A stretch of 64,000 nt of DNA from Tanypteryx hageni (GCA_028673005.1 CM054118.1:88011858-88075857); one strand, 5' to 3'; positions 9,721-22,050 are shown, numbered from the stretch's first letter. A program made the numbers and translations. The notes: generated from the letters alone by a model not told the origin.

Positions 9721-12700
9721 TGTAAAAAACCATGCCCCTCAATAAAATGCTTAGTGAAAAACACATTGTGCAGATCAGTGCTGTTTACAATGGTAGGTGA
9801 AGCCAAATTAATGGATAAATTAAAATCCCCGAAAAGAACTGTTACCCAGAGAGAGGGTGTACAAAACCAAGTCAGAACATTATATAAACATTTAAGATAT
9901 TTGTTTAATTTGTCCTCTCTGCGCAGTCACATTTATTTACCATAAAAATTGCATCTGAAACAAATCTTGTAAATGCTTAACATATTGTATTAATAGTAAA
10001 CCACTTTAACATTTAGTCTTTTTAACAAATCACAATTCATTATTTTCTGGATAGTATTAATTTTTCACAAATGTTTGAAATGCAGGTTTGCAGTTGGCAT
10101 TACTTTGTGGACACTGAGTATTGATTGTAAATTTACATTCGCACAGAACTAAAACTAAACTAAATAATATTTTAGAATATTTTTCATACGTATGTATTTA
10201 TGTGTTGTTATTTTAACTCGATTAGTTTCTTTCTACATAATATTTTCCAAAAATAGCTAAAGAGAAAAGTTTCTTCTTTGGTCGTGGTGTCTTATACAAA
10301 TCCACAAAACACTCCTTAAGATGTAATTTATCTTTGTGAGCAACTGCAAACCTGCATTAAAAATCATACCTTTGCATAATGTTGTGAAACACTTTATTAC
10401 TTAATTTTTCAGGAAATATGTGAATCTCTGCATTTTGATGTATTCATTCTGATAACTTTGCATTTATTTTTACTCCAAGTTTTAATTTTTTTTATAAAAG
10501 GGCCTCTTGAGTGCTAATATATTTTGAATGTTAGTGATGTATACTTTTTTGTCCGTTTTTCACTTTTTTTATTAACATTTACTAAGTTAAAGTAATTTCT
10601 TAAATAAAGAACTTTTAAATAATATTTTCATTTGTTAGGCTGAACATGCTTAGTGATGATATAGTAACATTTGAAATTATTGAAGTATATTTTGAATCCA
10701 AGTCTGGAGAATGTCAGTTATTTTCCATTGAAAGAGTCAATTTGTTCATATAGCAGAAACTGATACTATCTTTATATTTGATGCAAAATAAACAGTTGTG
10801 TAATAAGTATGTTGGTTATCCCACTTCACCATGATTCTATTAATTGGGAATTTCAACACAGTGTTCTGAATCTTCGTAATTTTTCTAGAGATCTTATTCA
10901 TTGTGTAGTGTTTCTAGCAATTGACATTTTGCCACCCAATAGCCACTTGAGGCAAGATTCTCTCACGTGATACTTGACTTTATTTCTGATTACTTCCTGT
11001 AGAGAGACAAAGTAAAATGTTTTTGAAAATCTATAACATATATTCGGAAAAATTCGGCTAATGCCCCATTTTTGGCTTATTGTAATGTTTGTTGGAATAG
11101 GGGGAAGAAGGGACCCTCTTAAAGACTTGTTTTCAAATTTGGCCTTGTAATTAAATTCCATTTTAGATATAATTTTGTGAGTTTTTATTATCATTGAAGC
11201 TTCATTTCTCATTTGCTCACAAAAACAGTTTTATTAAGATGTCTTTTTACTTGTGCCATTTACCTCATTTGTTATTTTTCTGAGAGAATTTTGTCTTTAA
11301 CTTCCATCCTTGCTGGTAAAGTGCTGTTGTGGCTGCTTGGGTAATAACATTGTCAACTCTAAAAAACAAGGCGTGTACTGACAAACCTACAACTTTAGTT
11401 TGATTGTAATTAAAATAAATTCAAGGTTCAACTGCCTCTTTGAACAACATTTCCAGTTAGGTCATACAAGAGACAGCAAAAAAAGGAGCCTCTATTCTGC
11501 CTTGCCTTTGTTGTGAAATGTGTTTTTATGTTGACCTGTGTAAGACTAATGGATTGATATCTTCTTTGTTTTCCAACGGGGAGTCAAAGCACCTAATTTC
11601 CCTCTGCTCGAAGGCTTGGGTAGGTTGGCCTTGGTTTATAATTAATATTCTCTTTCTCTTTGTCCTCTTCCATACTTCTCTGCTACGTTGTGTGTTTTGG
11701 CACTCATTTTCCATTTCCTTTGTGTGCCTCCAAAAAAAATTCAATATTTTCCATTTCTCTTTATAAGGTTGTCTACTTGCAGTTTCTTGTATAAATCTTG
11801 TTTCATTTTTGTCCCATAAATTTGCATAATTGTTTTTTTATTGTCATTAAACGTCTCCGTCAACATCTTTCTGTGCATGAAATTACCCATGTGAAACTTA
11901 GTATGAAAATTTTAGTGGTAAAAAAATGATTCTGTTGTATAATACCATTTTATGCTTAAAAATTAATTTCCTTAACAGTTTATGTTATTTTTGGTATTCT
12001 TACATTCACCATTTTCACAGAATACATGAAAAAATTGGTTAATGACATTGGTTGATAAAATATACTAATTAAGGATGATATGGTGTACAGTTGTAAAGAG
12101 ATTTTTGTTTTGCATCAGTTAAATATTATGATTCTCTAATTTGCATTTATAGAGAAATTATTTATGGAATTGATTTTTAGAGCAGTAGACAACCTTAGTT
12201 TCTGTTTTAGTCAATCCCTTTCAGAGCATGTCATTTTGACTGATAGCTGACGTGTGTTAACAGCTATACATACCAGTTGATTTAGAATGACTTTGATATG
12301 CATGTCTGTTATTAGCATGTTAATGATTTGCTTAATTGTCAACTTGTAAATTAGTAATTACAATGAATGAAATATAATTATGAGATATTTTTCAATAGTT
12401 TAATAAACAAGATAATTTAAGTACCTAAGTAGGGTTTTATTAAATTTACTAAATCATTACATTTCATTTGTGAACTTTTAAGTTCATGATTCCTGCACCA
12501 TTCAGTATGAAATTGTGCTAGGTATGTTTTTAAATTATGATATCATATATGTCAAATTTATGTGTGTCTGTTAAACTTAAGTTAGGTTGTGCTACCTGCT
12601 GCATCACTTTGTTATTATAAATAACTCTTTGAGGTAGTGTTTTGGATTTTAAGCTTCGGAGAGCTTTCCATTTGCTTTTATATTCATGAGGAGTCAAGTG

Positions 12701-12826
12701 GAATTTTAAATATCGATAAAAATTTTTGAGGGACCAAAAATTATGTAAATAGCGGATTTAATCAGTTCTATAAATTTGGCATTGAGTTTTATTTGTCCAT
12801 TTAAAAATATTTAATATGCTTTATGA

Positions 12827-12960
12827 CAGCGGTTCTTCAAGTGGTGCCCATGGGTGACTGACACGGCACCCACCGAGTGTTTTTTGTCACCCGCCTGAGT
12901 TTCAGGGTTCACTAAAAATAGTTATTCCAAAAAAATACTGTCAAACGCAATTTAACTTGG
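12827..12960 (+). repeat. Probable hAT element end
   Basis: CAGCGGTTCTTCAAGTGGTG followed by short self-complementary GGTGCCC/GGCACC segments resembles the common hAT terminus CAGCGGTTCTCAA. The opposite terminus was not located, so this is either a one-ended fragment or a chance match. Confidence 0.4.
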
Positions 12961-14069
12961 AGCAGCAATACTCTGAAAATTCTCTTATGGGCTGCATGCA
13001 ACATCTGTCAGAGCAGGATGAATGTTTTCTCTCACTCTTGGGAAGCAATTCTGTTAGTCTAGTCGTAGTCATCCTTGGAAATATTTTCATCTCCATGGTA
13101 AGAGGCATAGAACATAACTCAAATTATCTGATCTGTGCTTTTTCTCAGTGGTGGAAGGATCAAATAAAAAAATATCTATTTTATCCAATGACACTGGAGA
13201 GTCAACCTCCAATTTTCGAGTTCCCCTGCTCTGTATGAGAGGAAAACACTTCTTCTGCATAGCACTTGTTGCTTGAGCATGGTGCAGACATGCAACATGT
13301 TCTCAGTATCTTTTGGCTCCTAATATTTGGCAGTCATGCATTGGGTTTGTTCATTTTTAGTTGCATTGGGTCTAATTATTTTTTAAGGAGGAAGCTATGC
13401 CCAATCTTAAATATCAGTGGATACCTTAGATAAAGAACTTGTTTTTTTTCAATATTTGATACTTAAGTATTCATTCTTGAATTTATTTTCAGCAATAAGA
13501 ATAGTTCTATAGTTCTTGAGTAAACTTCAGAAACAGTTTGAAGAAAGAGTCCAATAGTTTACCATAATTGAGTCAGTTGTGAAAATTTTCTTAGTAAACC
13601 CATTTATGGCAGTAGAGGTTAAAAAGAGAAAACCAGATTATATATAGAAACAAACTTGAACCTTTTTTCATACTATACCTGGTACTTAACTAGCTCTCAA
13701 AATTAATCTTCATTGTGCCTCTTTCACAGAAAACTACAGCATTTATGCTTTGCAGCTTTAAGATTTTGTGTGTGTACAATCAACCTTTTTTGTTTAAAGT
13801 GGTATTTGAAAAATTCTTTTTGAATTTGATAGCTCTTATCAATTTATGAATTTTTTAACTGATTAGATTTTCCAAGAAGTTCATAGATTTTACTCTAGGT
13901 GGCTCCAAAATCGGATAAATAAAAATTTCCAAATGATACTGTAGTCAAACTAGTATTTTTGAGAAAATTTGCTTGTACATCTTACTCTAGGAAGAGTATC
14001 TTACTCGTTATACACACATATTATGCCTAGCCCACAAAAAGTTCAGGACCGCACTAAATTTAGAATCAA

Positions 14070-14170
14070 ATCAAAGTCGTCAGTTACGTAATGGAGAGAC
14101 CACGGTGTCGCTTGGACGTTTATACGATATGAATGAATCAAGCGTAAGCACACTTGAGAAATAAACAAAT
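14070..14170 (+). pseudogene. Tigger/pogo N-terminal helix-turn-helix fragment
   Basis: In one + frame the sequence reads VSLGRLYDMNESSVSTLEK before a stop. This matches the Leu-x-x-x-Tyr-x-Met-Asn-Glu-Ser-x-Val helix-turn-helix of Tigger/CENP-B-like transposases. Only about 25 codons are recognisable and no ends were found. Confidence 0.5.
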
Positions 14171-15767
14171 AGTTCTGGAAAGAACTGATCTGCGTACTTT
14201 CCTTTCAATATATAAATACCACATTCAAAATTTACAAATTTTCATGTTAGTAGTAGCAGTAAATTTTATTCTGATAGGTATGAATGAAGGGTCAATTGTT
14301 ATCTTGATAGCTATGAGTCAAAAATGGCTGGAATGTACACTCAATTATGCTCCAGCCTAGTTTGGCAATAATCTTCGCCATAGCAACAAATCGGAAAAAT
14401 TGCTTTCAAAACGCTGAAATGAAAGTTTTTGGGAGAAATTCAAACTTACGATCGAAAATCAAAATTGTGTGAATAAGAATCTTTACTTTTTCCCCTTAGA
14501 ACAGTACAAATCCCACTCCAATATCATGATTCTAAATTGTTTTAAAATGCAAAAGAAAAACTTGCTGCGTGACGGACTTTAGATTACCCCTGTGTAGAAA
14601 ACAGAAGTACAGTGTCAAAGTTTTTATTAGAAGATTGTAGTTTGTGTCAAGTGACAACTATGTATGAAAAATTTAGTTAATTATTCTGATAATTACCCAT
14701 ATGCTATTCTAAATTGTACCAAATAAAATGCCAAATTTGGAAACTAAATTAGCACCCGCAATGAACAAAGTGTTATTGATGATCCTTCCAAGTAAGCAAT
14801 CCCCCTTCATCCTTCTTGTATATATTAATTGCCATAAGCGACTGTTGCCGCGTGGGGTACAGAGGCTCTGTGTATTGATGCAACCTTAATGTGGACAGTC
14901 ATTGGGTCAAGTTACAGCTAGCTGCATTGGAACATTATTTTGTCTTCCTAAATCATATTTTTGTCTCATCATACCAGGACAACCTGTGCTGTTCCTTATT
15001 ATGGAATCCTATATTTCATGCATGTTGCCTGATTCTATGCTTATGAATTATATCTACTGCAGCATGGTATTTAAACTATAATTTTAGTGGTTCTAGCTTA
15101 TGTATAGGTCAATCATTGTTGATGTTATGTCTTAATTTAGCAAAAAATGTTATTATCTTTTTCTGTTATTTTATTTGGAATTCATTGTAAGGCAACAAAA
15201 CATAAGTCAAAGCTAATCAAATATGGCCTATTTTTGTTTGAATTGTAAATATATTGTTTGTTTTCTGCCAAGGAGCAATTTTTATTATAAATTCACAATT
15301 AATGATGGACTGTGCGGTTATGTTTTTAAATTGCTTTTATATTGCTCTAATTGATATTAATGATAAAGAAAACTCTTCGTGAATGAATATATTTTTGGTT
15401 TAATAAATTTTTTGCATAAAACATTATTTGATTTAACTCCTGTATATCATATGGTAGGGATAGCTGTGGAATATTTGATGGAAAATCTTCATCGATGAGG
15501 GTTATATTTCAATATCTCCTATTTCATCTCAATTTGTGATTTGTATGAACTTTAGATCTGTTTTAACCACTTCACTGTCCAATTGTTGAACTTTTGATAA
15601 GGTGGACAAGACCAGTGTTTTCACGATATTGAAATTAGTGGATCAAATGTCACCAATCCTTATATTTTGATTACTGTAGCAGATCTTTTGAATTTTTAAT
15701 ATCATTCACTTTCAGTTCACATTTCTTCACATTTTCAACCTAATTCTCTCTTCTATTCAATAACTAG

Positions 15768-15930
15768 AGCTGATTCCCCGACCAGCCCGCTCATGTGAGG
15801 ACCCTCCCCTTTACCTCCGCCTGCGAATGGGGAAGCCCAAGGACCGCAAGATCCCCCGATCCACACCGATCATGTCCTATGGCAAGAAGAAGATGAGACC
15901 CGAATACTGGTTCAGCGTTCCTCGTAACAG
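15768..15930 (+). CDS. mtd: mtd/OXR1-like protein, conserved linker exon
   Basis: This 163-bp exon sits between acceptor AACTAG and donor GTTTGT. With the last base of the previous exon it encodes KLIPRPARSCEDPP, LYLRLRMGKPKDRKIPRS, TPIMSYGKKKMRPEYWF and SVPRNR. This is among the most conserved blocks between insect mustard and vertebrate OXR1/NCOA7 outside the TLD domain; Tyr-Trp-Phe near its end is a family hallmark. It ends two bases into the Arg codon, completed by G from the next exon. G+C is higher than in the flanking intron, as expected of a constrained exon. The family role is protection from oxidative stress and, via TLD, interaction with the V-ATPase. Confidence 0.95.
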
Positions 15931-16312
15931 GTTTGTCAAACATTCTCTCATCAGTAACATGCAGCAAAAGGAATAGGAATGAAAGAATAAGCCAATGCGA
16001 AAATCATTTCAGAAAACTAATGATAAGTATTGCTCAAAATAATAATCATCGTCATCATGAAGGAAGAAGTGGTCACTTTATAATTAAGATATACTATATT
16101 GGTAGGTTTATAAAAAGATGTTGACTTTGCCATGGGTTGCCTTAGATTGCCCATCCAGTGATGATTGGCATCACATTAGCATTACCTAATCACATTGCCT
16201 TCATTTAACCTACTTTAGTTTCTTTGGCCCCAAATACATTCAATTTTGCATTCCTATCAGGATTCTGAACTTCTCAAAGTGCTAGTAAAAAATCCTGAAT
16301 TCATTCCCATTT

Positions 16313-16472
16313 ACCGTATTTACTCAGGCGATATTTTTACAGTAAAACAAGGGTGGGACAAATACATGATTTTTCCTTGATCGTATGAAAGTGGCCATTT
16401 CAGAAAAAAATAGTGTTTTATTTCCTCCTCATAGTTCAGGTGGGGCAATTACACGAGTAAATACAGTGTATC
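16313..16472. mobile_element. Short MITE with CCGTATTTACTC ends
   Basis: TACCGTATTTACTCAGGCGA at the left faces a right end whose reverse complement is TACACTGTATTTACTCGTG. The interior of about 115 bp is non-coding. It lies in the 1.26-kb intron between the second and third exons, in a family group with the elements at 6331 and 42092. Confidence 0.6.
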
Positions 16473-16824
16473 ACAAAAAGAAAATAAACACTGTTGTTAT
16501 TAATAAAGGTGACCACAATGTACTTTAGATGCTAAAATGAGTAAATGTTAAAGTTGATTGAGATTTAATTAGCTCTTGTTGACTTATTCGCAATACTTAT
16601 ATTTTTAATTAATTTAGATCGGTGCAAACAAGTACACGCTATTCTTTTTGCCAATAGATATCGAGGAAAAGTAATTGCTTGGTGAGGCCACAAAAATAAT
16701 GCATGCATTTGTCATAACATTAAAAATTTTATGTTCAAGACATTGATAATTTTGTTTAGAAATTAATTGTTAAATTAATTTGAGTTTGATTCAAATTCTC
16801 TTAACTGAAAAAAAATAAACTACT

Positions 16825-17147
16825 GCATTTACCCGAATCCAAGATGACCTCGAATCTAAGACGACCCTCCCTCATCATCACCTGGGGGCAACTTTTGTGA
16901 ACACATTCCACTTGGTTACATCTTAGTAACGCTCCTTTTTATCTTTTTATTTTCTCAATTATTGGAGCTTCATGGCTATATCCAATATCAGAAGGCTACA
17001 GTATAAGGTTATTTCTGTTCTTTGTAAAGTTTAAAATTTTCTCGCAGTTCCTTAATATATTTATTATCATTTAACCTATTTGGAATTTTGAGAAATATTA
17101 CAAGTATGGAGAAAGTTATGTGGTGGCCACATCAGATTTGTTGATCT
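16825..17147 (+). repeat. Interspersed repeat copy 1 (pair with 22745-23020)
   Basis: This begins with TTTACCCGAATCCAAGATGA. It shares with 22745-23020, in order and on the same strand, TCTTAGTAACGC, TTGGAGCTTCATGGCTATAT, ATCAGAAGGCTAC, GTTCCTTAATATATTTATTA, TTTGGAAT, AGAAATATTACA, GTATGGAGAAA and CATCAGATTT. It ends only about 45 bp before the exon at 17190. Confidence 0.8.
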
Positions 17148-17189
17148 TAAGATTGCTTATTGATTGACTCAATATGTTATCATTGGTAG

Positions 17190-17418
17190 GGTGGACGACC
17201 TGTACTCATTTCTGATGCTGTGGGTCCCTCACCTGTATGGAGACCTTGAGGAGATGGACCCTGCAGAGAGGGGCTACGAGCTGGTGGAGTCGGACTCGGA
17301 GCTGTGGGAAGATGAGGAGGAGGTGGAAGGAGAGAGAAGAGGAAGCAAGGGGAAGGGGAGAAGAGGAGGCAGGGAGAGTGATGCGGATATCGGCGAGCTG
17401 ACGAGGGAGTCCTGGGAG
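17190..17418 (+). CDS. mtd: mtd/OXR1-like protein, acidic linker exon
   Basis: This 229-bp exon starts after TTGGTAG and ends at GAG before donor GTAAGA. It reads (R)VDDLYSFLMLWVPHLYGDL, EEMDPAERGYELVESDSELW, then a charged stretch (EDEEEVEGERRGSKGKGRRG) and DADIGELTRESWE. The block VDDLY-F---W-P-LYG followed by GYELVE is typical of the family. The acidic-basic low-complexity insert is a disordered linker leading toward the TLD domain. The exon ends exactly between codons (phase 0). The acceptor has little polypyrimidine tract, unlike the next exon. Confidence 0.93.
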
Positions 17419-17639
17419 GTAAGATTATCTGATTTGGAATGGTGTAGTCATTAGGGATCCGCTAGAGAATTATAGTGCTCTTCGTGTAGCTGAAAACAAA
17501 TTCAATACTAAACAGTTCAAACAGTATAAAAATTAAAAAAATAAGTGCTTATTTTAGTTATCCCTGATGGTCAAAACAAGGTTATGATAAATTGGATGCT
17601 CATTTTTGCTACAATATAGCCACCTTCAGTGGTAATTCA

Positions 17640-17765
17640 CCGAAAATAGTTTTTTAGGATCTACTTTTGGTAGATGGCTGCATTGCAGCCAAAATGCGCA
17701 TGTTGGTTTTCATAACGTTGTTATGGCTGTTGGAGATACTCCGAGATAAGTGCATACTTTTTTGG
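17640..17765 (+). repeat. Interspersed repeat (pair with 48485-48565)
   Basis: The segment GCAGCC-AAATGCGCAT, GGTTTTC-TAAC, TTATGGCT and GAGATA is shared in the same order and orientation with 48485-48565 (GTAGCCGAAATGCGCATCTG and so on). The family is unknown; it is non-coding. Confidence 0.6.
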
Positions 17766-18679
17766 CATTTTATGTCAACTGTTTATTATTTTATCAGGCA
17801 TTGTTGAGGTTTGTTTTTGTCTTCTATTTTACTAATGTACTTGCTCTTAATGAGATTTTTATCAGCTCTTAATGTATCGTAAATTTGTGAACATTATGCC
17901 ATTCAATTCATGTGTAATATGAATTTGAATTGATTCAAATTTTGTATTCTTATCATCTTGAGTATATCTTGGATATAATCAAATGATAATTACTTGTGTA
18001 GGCTGTCAATGACCTGATTTTATATGGGATTGGTAGCAATGTTAATTTTTATTCTTTCTCAAAGAACAATAACCTTTTGAAGCTAGAACCTACAGAAATC
18101 TATTGGTTAGAAAGAAGTAGATGGCTAATTTTTCATTGTTTGGTTTAAACTATAATTAATGCTAATTTATTTGATTAATTTTGTACCTTTCATTAAAATT
18201 TGTAGTCATTTCTTGTTTAAAGAATAGCTCTCAGTCATGACGCACCATTGCATTAGTTTTATATTTTATTAATATTATTTCAGATTTATTGCTCTTAAGG
18301 TAAAAAAATTTAGGATTCACGGACTGCATAATTGTAACATGGAGAAAGGACCTCTGCTTCTTCGGAGTCAATCCATTTTTAACTCTATTTTAGGTTTTTT
18401 TAATCACTTAAATTTTAAGGTTTTGATTTTCATTATTATCATATTATCAGTTTAAAAGAAGGTAATGCATTTAAGAAATCTTTTCATCATTGTTAAAAAT
18501 TGTAAAGTCATCAATAACTGAAATTTGAGGTTGATTTTTTGATATTACTATTCTGTTTTTATGGGCAAGGAATTTTATTTTTAGAGATTCATTCCTACAT
18601 GAGAGGCTCACTCAGTGGTACACACGAGACCTCTGCAACCCATTCACCTTCCAATCGCTCTTTTTGCCCTCGATTACTA

Positions 18680-18695
18680 ACATGAGTCTCTCTCT

Positions 18696-18736
<41 letters not shown>

Positions 18737-18872
18737 CTTCCTACTTCTCTGTCACCTTTACCTCTTTGAATTGTCCATCTCTCCTCATCCTCCATTTCTG
18801 TGTCACGTTCGCTCTCTCTCTTCTCTTCTGCAAATCCATCTTTGTCTCACCCCTCTCATCTCCTCATCCCAG
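18680..18872 (+). repeat. CT-rich tract forming the acceptor region of the next exon
   Basis: An uninterrupted CT dinucleotide run (about 18688-18730) continues as C/T-rich sequence up to the acceptor CATCCCAG at 18872. It provides an unusually long polypyrimidine tract for the exon at 18873. The frames seen in it on both strands are artefacts of the repeat. Confidence 0.85.
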
Positions 18873-18950
18873 GTTATCAAGGCTCCATATGTTAAGCTCT
18901 ACAGTATCTTGAAGACCCAGACTATCTCGACCGAGTCAGAAAATCCCGAG
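18873..18950 (+). CDS. mtd: mtd/OXR1-like protein, 78-nt exon (possibly alternative)
   Basis: This 26-codon exon is phase 0 at both ends, between acceptor CATCCCAG and donor GTGGGG. It encodes VIKAPYVKLYSILKT followed by QTISTESENPE. It directly continues RESWE of the previous exon in frame. Because its length is a multiple of three with phase 0 on both sides, it can be skipped without changing the frame and may be a cassette exon. I do not recall this peptide from other members, so its coding status rests on the strong acceptor, open frame and donor. The donor is only moderate. Confidence 0.62.
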
Positions 18951-19980
18951 GTGGGGAACCCATCCTCTTTTATTCTTAGTGTGGTCATCGCTTAGCTTTG
19001 TTGTAGCGCACCGTTGTCTCAGAGGAAGTGATGCGTTTGTTGGTTTGACTGCTCTTTTTCTTATGCGTAGTTAGCTGTCATTTTTAGGTGATTTTTTTAT
19101 TTAAAAAATGGGATCCTTTCAGTTTCTCATAAGTATTTACTTTTGACTGGTTTCAATTAAATCAAAGTTATCTGCATTTCAATAAATATCTATAAAGCTT
19201 ATGCCTCAATGGCTTAATTGTTTTGTATAAAATATTTTGCCTACTATACCGTGTCACTGGCAAGAGTATGATGTTTTTTTTAAGTAGTTTACATTCCATT
19301 GGTTGTATTTTACCTTCGATCTAAAGTGCTGATTATTGAGATAAAACTTTCAAGCGTCACTTCTCCTGAAATCAATATGCTAAAATTAACATAGGCAACA
19401 TTTAAGCTGGACTAGGAAAAATTGACTAGCCCTTTTGATTTTTTATCTTCTTTTGTTTAATGTCTCCTCATCCTGTAATACCTTGCACAAATTCTATAGT
19501 TAGATGCTTAGCTAGTCATCACATTAGAATAGTTTCATGTGAAGTATCCTTAACATTATCTGTTTTAATCATTGGTGGTCATTCGTGTGACCAGCAATCA
19601 AACCTTAACAGGTTGAAATATATGAAATCCTCGCAGTTCTATGGTAAGTTGCTGTTTTTCTGCTGTACATTGTATATACCTATGTAGCACACTCAGGAAA
19701 TTTCATGTTTTGGATTCTTAAATTATTTTCAGATATTGTTGGGCAATATTTGGAGAAAAGATTTTTTATCCTTGCACTGTACTATATTGAGTGTGGCAGC
19801 ATTGTTCAAGTGTCATTTACTACAAAATTTGATCATTGTTGCAGTAAATGGAGCAGCCTGGGCTGGCATCGTAGAAACATTGTGCAGTAGGTCATTTGGC
19901 CTTGAATCACTATTTAAAATGACAATTGGGTTTTGATTGCTTATCTTGTGCTATGTAATATTCATTTTTTCCCAAACAAA

Positions 19981-20672
19981 ATAAACAGTACTCGGTAGTA
20001 TTTTTTATTATAAAACTTTTGCTAATTTCCACAGAGTATATGTAAAACATGACCAGTTATGGTGAGTAATCACCATCATCAGGTAACAGGCATTGAAAAA
20101 ATAGGCAATTATATTACCAACAAGAGAGAAGTGGGGAGATGAGAATAATAGGGGGAAGGAGGAGATTGGTTAAAGGGGTGGACGAAAATAGGAGTCAATG
20201 GTGAATAGTGGGTGGGGAGAGGTGAGGAAGGTTGTGTATTTTTGGCTCTTGGATTATTATAGCCATAACTCCTTCCACACTGAACACACTCAGACAAGGG
20301 AGGAGGGAAACCCGGTGCCGGCATTAGCCTACTCTTAACGAAGAGCACCAAGGGGGCCTACAGCTTAACATCCCTTCCGTAGAACAGAATGCTGACTTTG
20401 AGTGGTCTCCTCAAACCACACAAACAGGGGGCCGGAAAAAATCCTACTTTCGTAGGATTCATGCCTGCTGTCCTTTCGAGCAGCAGGTGAGTAGCAGCCA
20501 GCATCCTCACCACTACACCACTGGCAGCTCCGAGGTGAGGATATATATATCCTATTTTTTTATTGCCTGTACCTGATGGTGATTATTCACCGAAACCGGT
20601 CGTGTTTTGCATTTATTTGTGGAAATTAGCAAAAGTTTTATAATGAAAAATTCTATCTAGTATTGTTTATTT
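19981..20672. repeat. Inverted repeat pair with hammerhead-like motifs, interrupted by a SINE
   Basis: The left arm (19981-20105) and right arm (20551-20672) are inverted copies about 120 bp long. They share ATAAACA-TACT, TATAAAACTTTTGCTAATTT, CCACA, ATG-AAAACA-GACC and ATCACCATCA-CAGGTA-CAGGCA. Each arm carries a version of the motif CTGATGATGGTGATTAT-CACC-GAAAC-GGTC, on the minus strand in the left arm and the plus strand in the right. The left arm keeps CTGATGA (20076-20082) but has lost GAAA; the right arm keeps GAAAC (20592-20596) but has lost three bases after CTGATG. A SINE sits between the arms. This resembles inverted terminal parts of a Penelope-like element; that is inference. Confidence 0.6.
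20240..20531 (-). mobile_element. tRNA-derived SINE copy 1
   Basis: On the minus strand the A-box-like TGGTGTAGTGG lies at the 5' end (near 20520), followed by a decayed B box. The body shared with the copies at 23389 and 42655 comes next (GAGGAGACC, CTTGGTGC, TTAAGAGTA-GC, CCGGCACCGGGTTTCCCTCC, GTGTGGAAGGAGTTATGGCT, ATAATAATCCAAGA). The copy is diverged from the other two and lies inside the inverted repeat at 19981-20672. Confidence 0.8.
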
Positions 20673-21954
20673 TATTTGATTATGGAATTCCATGAAGTCT
20701 CGGCTTTGTCCGTTAACTTCATTATTTTTCTGTGATCGTGATTTCATTGCTAGGTGATGTTTTCTTTCATTGCAAAGGACATGTCATAGCTCAGAATGGA
20801 GATCACACCATTAAATGAACATTTTCTTTGTCTCGTCGTTCGGGAGTATAGAATTGCAGTTCTCCTTGGTAACTTCACCTCTCATCACAATGACCCGTAA
20901 TGCATTTCTTGTGGATTCTATTGGATTTGAATTCTTTTTTCGCTGCACTTGTAGGTTTTTCTGAAGTAGCATAATTTTGAGTCAATTCTGTTGCTTTTTT
21001 CGATATTTTTTTCACATCCTCATTCTTTATCAGCTCCGCTCTCAATAAAAAAGATGCCCTCTTTATCTTGCCATTGCATTATTACAATGTTTTTCACATT
21101 GAGATGCATAAAGTGTCTGTTAAGCCATGGTCCAAATATGTTGCCTTGTTGAAAGTTTTGCTAAGCCTTTGTGAAATAGTGCTGGCAAAAACTGCATATT
21201 GTTGATTTCATTGGCCTGGTTTTAATTTGTTGCCCATTTATATAATTATACTTGCCTCCAATAATTGTTAACTTCTCTTTTGGTTGGTTGGAAATTTGAA
21301 CTTAGGATCCCTTGTTTTTCTTATCGAATTTGAATGAATGAAAATTATTCCTTAATTCCTAGTTATTATCCAAGTATTGAAATAAAATTTTGATAATAAA
21401 TAATATAAATATCTTATTAACCTTTGGGTTTGATGCCGTTTTCTTATAATTATATTTTCCCTTACTATCTCCTCATTTCTTAGCCATTACACTTATTTAA
21501 CCACATTTCCTGCGTGATGAATTGCATTCTCAACAATTCATTTTCAGTGTTTCCTCTCAAATCACATGGCATAATGTGTGTTGTGACGTCATTCTAACGT
21601 GTGGCCATTCCCCAAAATCTTGCCTCACACTCGTGATATCGTCCCAATTGGTGAGCCTCTGGCAATTGTATGTGAAGAAGAGATCTTCCTCTCCCAGAGT
21701 CTGATATGTTGAGATCTACAGTAACACTCGCCACTTTTGAACGAATCGCCATCTATTGTGGAAAGATTGTTTCCTCTTGCATTGCCCTCTTCCAGCCACT
21801 CTCAGCAACTTCTCTCCCTCCGCTCCAGAGCACCGCCACCAAGTCACTTGCCTCATTTGGATGGCCACTTGTTTTGCTTAATTTTTCAAACTGACCCCGA
21901 TGCCATCTACAACTCTCTTTCTCACTCAATTGTTTTCTCTCCCTTTCATGTTTT

Positions 21955-22050
21955 GGCAACTCCCCCTTGCCCATCTCTCCTTCCCTCCCTCCTTCATCCT
22001 CCCACCACCGCCTTCCTCCCTCCCCCCTCCTCCCCCTTACTCCACATTCC
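21955..22050 (+). repeat. Polypyrimidine tract
   Basis: This is C/T-rich sequence with CTCCCTCC-type units on the + strand; the small open frames here on both strands are not genes. Confidence 0.7.

Larger units (their letters stand above)
913..15767 (+). other. 14.9-kb mtd intron, rich in old transposon remnants
   Basis: The phases of the flanking exons (1 out, 1 in) join perfectly across this interval, so it reads as one intron. It is AT-rich and CpG-poor and contains the Tigger, mariner, hAT, LINE and foldback elements listed separately. I see nothing recognisable in about 913-1899, 2110-2590, 9960-12820 and 14170-15767 beyond A/T-rich sequence and short chance frames. 12957-13238 carries an open frame I cannot assign. 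Confidence 0.75.

Noticed and set aside
12957..13238. 93-codon frame
   Set aside because: AT-rich, not recognised, next to a probable hAT end; no splice context supporting an exon.
17640..17675. Decayed copy of the hammerhead-like motif (CTTCAGTGGTAATTCACCGAAAA)
   Set aside because: Similarity is confined to about 20 bases and there is no CTGANGA core or stem I.
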